Below, one piece after another: positions 11,287 through 17,279 of a stretch of 17,279 nt of DNA. Position numbers and translations under genes: made by a program. Each line of letters opens with the position of its first letter. The stretch's first letter is position 1. Source of the stretch: Collybiopsis luxurians FD-317 M1 (taxonomy: Eukaryota; Basidiomycota; Agaricomycetes; Agaricales; Omphalotaceae); assembly GCA_000827265.1 (NCBI GenBank), contig KN834890.1, positions 8,342 through 25,620 of the forward strand, read 5' to 3'. The notes below the pieces were generated by a model. The model was given only the letters and a program-made list of their open reading frames with translations, had not been told where the DNA came from and searched no databases.

Positions 11287-11780
11287 TTGTTCTTTCTTAC
11301 ATTGCAATTACTTTTTGAAAGGGAACATACTGAGGACAATGACATGTATGTTTTTTTGTTTAAACTTAGTCTGTACCATGAAATCTCTTTATCTATTCAT
11401 AGGGAAACACCACCTAATACACCACAGCGTAACCACAATGCAGAATTCACACATGAAAGAAACTCCCAAGAAATGAATAGTCTACAGAATCGCTGACTTC
11501 CACAGCATCAGAACTATGCCCCAATTCCATTTAATCTCAATAATCCCCAAGTCCAGCACTATCAAAATATACCTGATGATCCTTTTTGGGTTGTCCAATA
11601 TGGCAACCAACACCTTTATTTGACTCAGGGAATTGCAAATCAATTGAGGGAACTACTTCCATTAGTCCCAATTACAAGAGGGCATGGTAGAGCAAGATCT
11701 GCAATGGTAAATATGACATTTATCATATTTTCCTGTGATAATTATATTTGCAGCCATATTAGGACCTTTACTACCTTTGT
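11287..11780 (+). pseudogene. Coding-like fragment with introns, cut by a gypsy LTR
   Basis: A plausible splice chain joins an exon ending at 11345 across intron 11346-11402 (GTATGT..CATAG) to an exon at 11403-11706, followed by intron 11707-11753 (GTAAAT..TGCAG). The joined frame is rich in Asn, Gln and Pro and includes DDPFWVVQYGNQHLYL. One in-frame TGA (11494-11496, after CGC) interrupts it. The downstream exon begins at 11754, and the gypsy LTR starts only 27 nt later, so the gene appears to continue beyond an insertion. I do not recognise the family; it could be a host gene or another transposon's product. The 5' start is not determined. Confidence 0.45.
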
Positions 11781-12451
11781 TGTTAGAAGCTTGTAGCAGG
11801 TTCAATGAATAGAAAGTAATTTATTATACCACAGCTGAGACAGAATATGCAATGGGGAGTCACTATGTACGACAGGTGAACAAGTCCTGTACGGTTTTGG
11901 TATTGGATGTGGAGGAATGATCCTCGAGTGTCGAATAATAAATCTAGCAGCTCAGTGCAGCTAGAAATAGTATATCAAAAGAACTCATTAAGACAGTATT
12001 AATGAGGGTTGACTCAGGAGGTTCATGACTCGGTGTCCGTTTACCCTACGAGACGGAATATTCAAAAGGCTACAGCAGTCGAATAGTCTTGTTGATCGGC
12101 TCAACAAGTGAGAGGTAGATATGCCAGTGACTCGGTGTCAATGGGGGTTGCTTGACTCAGTGTTAAGCAGAATAATATTAAGACTAGTGAACAAGAGAAC
12201 AGAAACAACACAGGTCAAGATAGTTCAGGTAATAACAGCATTATTGTGAGAGATGTAGGTACAAGGCTTTTATACTCTGCGGGAAGACATGTGGTCTTGT
12301 GAATAGAAGTTTGGAATGAGCAACTGGTTAGTTTGCCTCACAAAATGTGTGTCAGATTTGGAGAGTCTGGATTGAATGGTAGAACTATTATTGAGTTGTG
12401 GGGTGAGTGTACTGGTTGGAAAGTGCAGAAAAAATAGCGTAGGGCATAACA
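11781..12451 (-). repeat. LTR of a Ty3/gypsy element (3' LTR on the minus strand)
   Basis: The 671-bp segment begins TGTTAGAAGC and ends GGGCATAACA, giving TGTTA..TAACA termini. On the minus strand it starts TGTTATGCCC straight after a nine-G polypurine tract and a TAA, the normal arrangement at the 3' end of fungal gypsy elements. TATAAAAG on the minus strand (12267-12274) is a likely LTR promoter TATA box. The base composition is less AT-rich than the copia LTR. The partner LTR must lie beyond the right end of the window, if it exists. The candidate target-site sequence is TTTGT (11776-11780). Confidence 0.75.
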
Positions 12452-12463
12452 TTACCCCCCCCC
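12452..12463 (-). other. Polypurine tract next to the gypsy LTR
   Basis: On the minus strand a run of nine G is followed by TAA and then the LTR. The frame into it reads GLKDLGGG-stop, typical of gypsy pol ends that stop right at the LTR. Only about 20 codons of pol-like sequence can be guessed upstream before the antisense gene region begins. Confidence 0.65.
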
Positions 12464-12593
12464 AAGGTCCTTGAGCCCTCGAAAGGAGGCATAGCTTTTG
12501 ATACGACACAGTGTTGTGACTGCTGCGCCGTCAGATTGAGTTTTGATGTGCCAGCTGCCAGATTTCAATCAAAAACTCTAAGTCTGAAGCCCT

Positions 12594-12599
12594 TATAAA
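12594..12599 (+). promoter_or_regulatory. Putative TATA box of antisense gene A
   Basis: TATAAA lies 50 nt before the ATG at 12649, followed by a pyrimidine-rich leader (about 12628-12646) as in many fungal promoters. It sits between the LTR-side polypurine tract and the gene, so gene A seems to have its own promoter, directed away from the LTR. Confidence 0.5.
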
Positions 12600-12648
12600 G
12601 CTGGCACTCTGGGTTTTTGAGTCAATTTCCTCTCTTCCTCTTACCACT

Positions 12649-14579
12649 ATGTCGCCCTCTCAAACATTTCCTGACCAACCCATTGCGTCTTTGAGTGCCT
12701 CAGGAGGGTCAAAGCCCTGACTCATCCTCAAGGTTCTGCAGCCTCTCCAATTGGCCTCTGTGGTTCCCTTCTCCAATGCTCTTCCCTCAGCTCCCACAGT
12801 GGCCAAGAAAATGCAGCATGTGGCCATTGAGTGCAGCATGTGTCTCCAGTATCCCTCCATCTCCATTACGGACAGAGTTTCCACTTCCTTTCCTACTGGC
12901 CTCCAGCCCATTTATGAAGATGCGTATCTGGCCAACTTGAGTCCTGAGGTTTTGGATAGGGTAGATGTCGAAGAATGGAGGAATATTTTTGGGAGTTACC
13001 CATCTTGCGAATATTGCGCGTCACATAATCTTCACTCCACTTGCTCCCTTCGCCCCAACTCTTTATTGTGCACTACTTGCAAAGCGAACTATCCTTCTAG
13101 CAAGAAGTTTTGTTCCTTCAAGAGTATCTTTTGTCTCCTTCAATTCCACATCCTCGCTAAGCTCCCCCTCATTGTCACCTATTGTATTGTGTCAAGTTGA
13201 GGGCTATTTGCTATTTGGGGTGATGAATGGAATGCCTTAACAATGGGGTTGTGAAAAATCCCTTACTACTGTAATCATCCTGAGGAGTTAGGTTTATCGT
13301 TGGACAGGCTGAGGGCTTCGGAAGGCAAAAGGAAAGCTGGTGAGTTCAATGAGTCTAGGGTTATTATAAGTACTCATTATCTTCCTAGTGGTCTCTTCAA
13401 ATGCCTTTCGAAAGAGTCAGCTCCTTCGACAGGAGGGGATGCATTTAGGGGAGTTAAGTTGCAAACAGATTGTTCCAACTTTGTCTCATAAGGGGAAGGA
13501 GGTCATTTGCAACACCACAGATGTTGATGTGGAGATGGGAGCTCTGGAAGAGCTGGATGCCATGACTTTGGACTATCCCGAAGATGTTCCATCTCCCCCT
13601 GTCCCTGTTCCAACACCTTCCGCCCCTGTCTGGAAGGCCATCAACAACTGGTCCTATTGCAAGGTTTCCAGTTTGAAAATGTGGTTTTTTGAACCTCTTG
13701 TCAAGCAGGTCCCTTCTGATGGGTCTTCTCCAACTCAGGACAAAAGTAAGTCTCGGTTTAAACTCTTTTTCTTTTTGCATGTCCATACTAATTGACCTCT
13801 TCAGTGATACAAACTGCCATCAAACATGTGGTTACGAGGATGGCATTGTTGTTTGCTGGTCCCAGGAAGAAGATGCTCAAGCAGGATTTATGGGCTCTGG
13901 TGGATGGGATGATTCAAGGAGTGTTCACAGATCTCGAAGAACAATTGGTGTGTAATCCCACACTTCTGCAGATTTATCTAGTCGTTTACTGTTCTTTCAT
14001 ATTCCTTTAGCAGCACTCCCCTTCCAAGCCACCTGTGTCATTCTTGAGCGAATCCCTGCTTCAATTTGTCGAGTTGCTAACAGTTGTAAATATGACTTCT
14101 GCAAACATTGTTGATTCTCAACAGGACAAACTCCGAGCGTATCGGGAGTATCAAGCTTTGTTGCAGAAGTCAGATCATTTGGAGACTGAGAATCTCCATT
14201 TGAAGGAGCAAGTGTCTTCATGGGAAAGTCAGTTGGAGGAGAAGGACGAGGAACTAACTCATCTGAAATCCTTCATAAGGCATTTCAAAGGTGACATTCT
14301 GTCGATGGTAAGTTCCTTTCTTCTCTTTCAACTGGTTTAGTGTTTTGATAGGATATCTTACAGGAGGTTCAGCAATTAAGGGGAGCAATGGAAGCTCGGG
14401 ATGGCGAGATAGAGGAGTTGAAGAAGAAATTGGCTGCAAGTGAAGAGGCCCATTGAGTCACAGCAGAAGAGTCAAAGTTGCGAGATGAAGAACTCACCCA
14501 ACTTTGGCAGCTTTTTGAGTCAGTCCGAGGGCAGTTTGCTGCTGCCTCACCATCAAAGCCTTCTTCTAGTAGTTCCTAG
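12649..14579 (+). pseudogene. Antisense gene A: Cys-rich finger plus coiled-coil protein, decayed
   Basis: Exons 12649-13339, 13389-13745, 13805-13947, 14011-14085, 14125-14307 and 14364-14579 join in frame (555 codons). Introns include GTGAGT..TTCCTAG (13340-13388) and GTAAGT..TTCAG (13746-13804). Residues about 120-155 form CX2CX8CX8CX2CX10C, a likely zinc-binding module, preceded by LSPEVLDRVDVEEW. A Pro-rich linker (SPPVPVPTPSAPV) follows. The C-terminal third is heptad-like and charged (HLETENLHLKEQ, ESQLEEKDEELTHLK, EIEELKKKLAASEEA), a predicted coiled coil ending in a Ser tail. In-frame TGA codons lie at 12718, 13198, 13252 and 14454. 13198 may instead lie in or at the edge of an unresolved intron around 13107-13200, where the translation turns hydrophobic. 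I have a general impression that finger-plus-coil proteins of this layout recur as uncharacterised families in agaricomycetes; function is unknown. DNA or RNA binding is only suggested by the finger. The 39-nt intron 14086-14124 is 3n without stops and may be retained. Confidence 0.65.
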
Positions 14580-14879
14580 GATTTTTGGCTTGTAAATTTC
14601 TTGTATCTAGATAGCTCCCTATTCTGAATTTTTTGTACTTCCTTCCAAATTAAATCTTTTCTTTCTTTTTTGGGCCCCTCCTTTGTGTGAATAAGAAATT
14701 GCCCCGGGTTTGAGATAAGAGATCTCCTGAGAATCAAAGTATTCAAAAATTTCCATGAGGTGTATGCATGTGGCTGCACATTTCATCCCTTATTAGGTTC
14801 GTATTGGGCATCCTTGTCTCAATAAAAGAACACTTTTTGAGACTATTTTGAGATCCTCATTTCAAGATCCTCTCTTGTC
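14580..14879. other. Spacer between antisense genes A and B
   Basis: 300 nt without a supported gene. It should carry the 3' end of gene A and the promoter of gene B; an AATAAAAGA-type A-rich element occurs near 14820, about 60 nt before the gene B ATG. The short minus-strand frame here has no pattern. Confidence 0.5.
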
Positions 14880-15823
14880 ATGGCTTCCCCTTCTCCCCTT
14901 GACTCTGCTTTGTTCCTAGATCATCTTGCTGATGCTGCTGAGAGTATTTCTCAAGTCGTATCTGATCAGGACGTCCTTGTGAACCAAGCTCAATGTGAGT
15001 TTGGGCAACTGCAGAGGGTTGTCAAGGGTCAATCCAATGAGATCCACGAGTTGTGAGAACTCTTGAGTTGAACCATGCAGGAATTTGAAGATAAGATGCT
15101 TGAGTCATCTGTATGTCTTTTCAACTTGTCGTAGGGTTTCCATGGCTCACTGATCCTTCCTAGTGAGACACCCAGAAAGCCAGATATCTTCATGAAACTG
15201 CTGAAGTGACCATTAAGGAGCAAGATCAGGTTATTAAGGAGTTGCAAGACTCTCTCATCGAGTCCCACAACCTCCAACTTGCTGCTGAAGCTTTGGCCCA
15301 GGGGCATGGAGTTGAATTATCTCAATTTCATGGCGTTTACGAGGAGCTTCATCATCTCTTGAATATTGGAGATCTGCCCTTGGAACCAGTGACTACTAGC
15401 ACCATTGCCCCTATGGACATATGGGGTGGTCCTTCATCTGACTCCTTTCCTTTTGAGACAAAGAGTGACTCTACTCCCAATTCCCTATCCAATTTCATTC
15501 CTTCTCTCGATACCACTTCCCTTCCCAGTACTCTTGTTGAGACTTGCAATACATCTCCTGTAGTGATGTTTTCATCTGGTCACCCTAAAGCCTACTTTGT
15601 TTGCACTGGGGAGGATCCTTTGACCTATTCATTGGTCGAGAAGAATGAAGATGCATTGGCAGATCCCAGCCTCCATATGGCTCTGACCTTGCAGGATATA
15701 TGGAAGCAGATGGAGATCGAGTGAGTTGAGGATTTATATGCCCGGGAACTGGAGGAAGTATTTGGAATCGCTTTCAACATTCGAGCTGAACATGACAAAT
15801 TATGCGAGTCATCCTTTGACTAG
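14880..15823 (+). pseudogene. Antisense gene B: coiled-coil protein, decayed
   Basis: ATG at 14880 opens a frame of 77 codons, then intron 15111-15163 (GTATGT..CCTAG, 53 nt), then 220 codons to TAG at 15821-15823, about 296 residues. The first half is predicted helical/coiled-coil (FGQLQRVVKGQSNEIHEL, IKEQDQVIKELQDSLIESHN). The middle is Ser/Thr/Pro-rich and probably disordered. The C-terminus returns to acidic helix (VEDLYARELEEVF). Four in-frame TGA codons (15054, 15069, 15164, 15722) break it, all at positions where CGA (Arg) would fit. The N-terminus MASPSPLDS resembles that of gene A (MSPSQTFPD) in style only. It lies in tandem 300 nt after gene A and ends 143 nt before the gypsy pol stop, tail to tail. 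Family not recognised. Confidence 0.6.
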
Positions 15824-15966
15824 TCCTTCTGTTCCAGCCTTCTGTACTTGTATGCCTACTATATGCTTTATTTCCCTGAAATGGAATTCTGAATTTGTTA
15901 TGATTTTTGATAATAATAGCGAGAAACATGTCGAGAAATTGGAAACGAAAACTTGAAGTATTGCTT
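15824..15966. other. Convergent spacer between gene B and gypsy pol
   Basis: 143 nt separate the TAG of gene B from the TAA of the minus-strand pol. No promoter-like or structural signal was recognised. Confidence 0.5.
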
Positions 15967-15979
15967 TTACCCCCCCTTT
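15967..15979 (-). other. Second G-run/TAA junction at the pol end
   Basis: On the minus strand AAAGGGGGGGTAA ends pol. It resembles the polypurine tract plus TAA at 12452-12463 that abuts the LTR, but here no LTR follows; antisense gene B does instead. It may be an internal or relic polypurine tract. Confidence 0.55.
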
Positions 15980-16880
15980 AAGGTTGAGGTTTCGATTTTG
16001 AGAGTCATTTCTCTCAATTAAATGACAGCTTCAGCTGCCTGTCTCAACTTCCTTTCCTCCTTGTCTCACAGGCTTAGGCTTTCGAGTTCTTCGAGGAGCT
16101 CGAGAGGTAACTTTCATTTCCTCGGATGTGCTTTCTCCCACTTGCAAATCAGATCAATACTTCCTACCATACCTTTCCAGGGAATCCAGGACTCCTCGTC
16201 ATACTCTTTCCATTTGATTAAATACTGGATTCCTCTGTCCATTTCTCCCATTGGATGACTGTCTTTTATCGACTCAACTTCATATTCCGGTTCCCCTTTA
16301 ATGAAGATTGGTGGGGGAGGTGATACGACTCGCTGGAAAGGATCTGTGTGGTGGGGTTTTAGTCTATCGACATGGAATACATTGTGGATTTGTTGTAGGT
16401 CCCCCAGTAACTTGAGTCGATATGCATGAGATCCTATTTTATTGAGTATCGTATAGGGTCCTGTCCACTTGTGATCCAATTTCTTGGTAGGCCTTCTTGT
16501 TCAGATGTTACCCATATCCAACCAGACTTGGTTGCCCTTTTTCCAATCAGGATTTCTGGCACAGTGGCAATTGAACTGATTCACTGCTGCCTTGTTTGCT
16601 TCGTATATTCGTTGTTTTAAATATTTGTGTATTTCTTTTAACTCGGTAGCATACTGGTTTGCTTCTGAGTCATTCACCTTTGATAGGTTAATCGAAAGTT
16701 TCAGATGGTATCCTTTATTTGCAAAGAAGGGTGTTAATCCTGTAGTTGAATGGGGAGTGTTGTTGTATACAAATTCTGCGATAGGTAATAAGGCATCCCA
16801 GTCATCTTGGTTGTAAGACATATAGATTCTTAGGTATCCTTCAAGGCTTTGATTAGTTCTCTCTCACCCCCAGCAGACTG
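15967..16880 (-). pseudogene. Gypsy pol C-terminus: integrase end and chromodomain, decayed
   Basis: The minus-strand frame contains, in order: integrase C-terminal sequence (ERTNQSLEGYLRIY, WDALLPIAEFVYNN, TPFFANKGYH), the GPY/F-type region (KWTGPYTILNKIGSHAYRL, then FHVDRLKPH), and a chromodomain (YEVESIKDS, IQYLIKWKEY, SWIPW, SIDLICKWEKAHP). A Leu/Glu-rich tail (LPLELLEELESL) follows and the frame ends STLKGG-stop at 15967-15969 inside a seven-G run. Chromodomain targeting of integrase to marked chromatin is known for chromoviruses. Nonsense codons are TGA at 16501, 16114 and 16066 and TAA at 16018. Near 16870 an apparent GA-repeat length change shifts the frame just upstream of ERTNQ. Reverse transcriptase and the catalytic integrase core are missing. 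Confidence 0.88.
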
Positions 16881-16884
16881 AAAT

Positions 16885-17279
16885 ATGACTGCCGTAAAAG
16901 GTTAGGTAATATAATATATTTTTCCGGAATTAATATCTCTCATATTGTCCTGGTAAAAGGCATGGGAATATTTCACATTTATCGGCGCCTATTTCGATGG
17001 GAAAATCACGTGTAGTATGACGTTTATGTTGCCAGATTTTTTAGTTATTTTTCCATATTTTTTCCCCTGTAATTTCTTTGTTATTGCCACTGTAAAAGGA
17101 GTGGGAAATTATATATTACTGCTGTGAAAAGCAACGGGCAATGATCGGGCCCTAACACCCGATCATCGCCCATTGCTTTTCGCAGCAGTAATATATAATT
17201 TATGACCCATGTGATTTTTTTAATATTCCCACTCCTTTTACAGAAGCAATTTGAAAGAAATCACATGGGAAAAAAAATG
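16885..17279. mobile_element. Nested MITE-like inverted-repeat DNA
   Basis: Motif GTAAAAGGnnTGGGAA-like occurs in direct orientation at 16894 (degenerate), 16953 and 17092 and inverted at 17226-17241. The copies at 16953 and 17241 could be the ends of a roughly 290-bp element holding a second, tighter foldback (17090-17243). No coding capacity is visible. It interrupts the gypsy pol and continues past the window end, so its right boundary is unknown. Confidence 0.6.
17090..17243. repeat. Long foldback hairpin with split stem
   Basis: The inner arms 17108-17149 and 17158-17199 are 42 bp with three mismatches and an 8-nt loop (CCCTAACA). The outer arms CTGTAAAAGGAGTGGGAA (17090-17107) and its perfect complement (17226-17243) continue the stem after a 26-nt extra segment in the right arm (17200-17225). 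All three inner mismatches are C/T or G/A transitions. A further inverted pair, CCCATGTGATTT (17206-17217) with its complement at 17258-17269, overlaps the right side. Confidence 0.85.

Larger units (their letters stand above)
11781..16880 (-). mobile_element. Ty3/gypsy chromovirus-type retrotransposon, 5' part lost or outside
   Basis: The minus-strand order is integrase C-terminus (16880-16300), chromodomain (about 16290-16120), pol stop (15967-15969), a 3.5-kb region with two genes in the opposite orientation, polypurine tract and 3' LTR (11781-12451). Reverse transcriptase, RNase H and most of integrase are absent: pol similarity ends near 16880 where nested inverted-repeat DNA begins. Treating pol remnant and LTR as one element is an inference from equal orientation and order; two neighbouring gypsy remnants are the alternative. 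Confidence 0.6.

Noticed and set aside
12660..12911. Minus-strand frame opposite antisense gene A as a continuation of gypsy pol
   Set aside because: It has no similarity to integrase, chromodomain or gag patterns and mirrors the Cys-rich coding sequence on the plus strand.
17108..17199. Hairpin as a transcription terminator or CRISPR-like repeat
   Set aside because: The context is eukaryotic, the arms are far longer than a terminator, and there is no repeat-spacer periodicity; a foldback transposon fits better.

Overview
The window looks like a TE-rich, AT-leaning chromosomal segment from a basidiomycete, probably an agaricomycete. The evidence is short introns (about 40-60 nt, GTRWGT-like donors, CTRAY-type branch sites), a multi-pass membrane protein of a type common in that class, Ty1/copia and Ty3/gypsy retrotransposons, and decay dominated by CGA-to-TGA changes. 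No species can be named from the sequence.

Layout: 486-2058 (+) is the one gene that looks intact, a nine-exon gene for a ~370-residue seven-helix membrane protein whose exons join in frame without internal stops. 2059-5062 has no recognisable gene, only an imperfect hairpin (2428-2587) and a palindromic GAACCT/AGGTTC cluster (4754-4817). 5063-10641 is a Ty1/copia element on the minus strand: a 488-bp 3' LTR (5063-5550), a polypurine tract and a gag-pol frame running from 10641 down to 5570. That frame is broken by 21 nonsense codons and one frameshift. Its 5' LTR was not found. 11287-11780 (+) holds a coding-like fragment with introns that abuts a gypsy LTR.

11781 to about 16880 is best read as a minus-strand Ty3/gypsy element: 3' LTR (11781-12451), polypurine tract (12452-12463), and the integrase C-terminus plus chromodomain (15967-16880). 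Between pol and the LTR-proximal tract lies about 3.5 kb with two multi-exon genes on the opposite (+) strand. Gene A (12649-14579) encodes a Cys-rich finger plus coiled coil; gene B (14880-15823) is another coiled-coil protein. Both have their own putative promoter elements and both carry the same TGA decay as the transposons. From about 16885 the gypsy pol gives way to short nested inverted-repeat (MITE-like) sequence that runs off the window.

The most interesting reading is that the gypsy element carried a two-gene antisense cargo between pol and its 3' LTR, bracketed by two G-run-plus-TAA junctions. The whole repeat block then decayed through C-to-T change mainly at CpG, while the neighbouring membrane-protein gene escaped. 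The single-element reading is an inference and could be replaced by two adjacent gypsy remnants.
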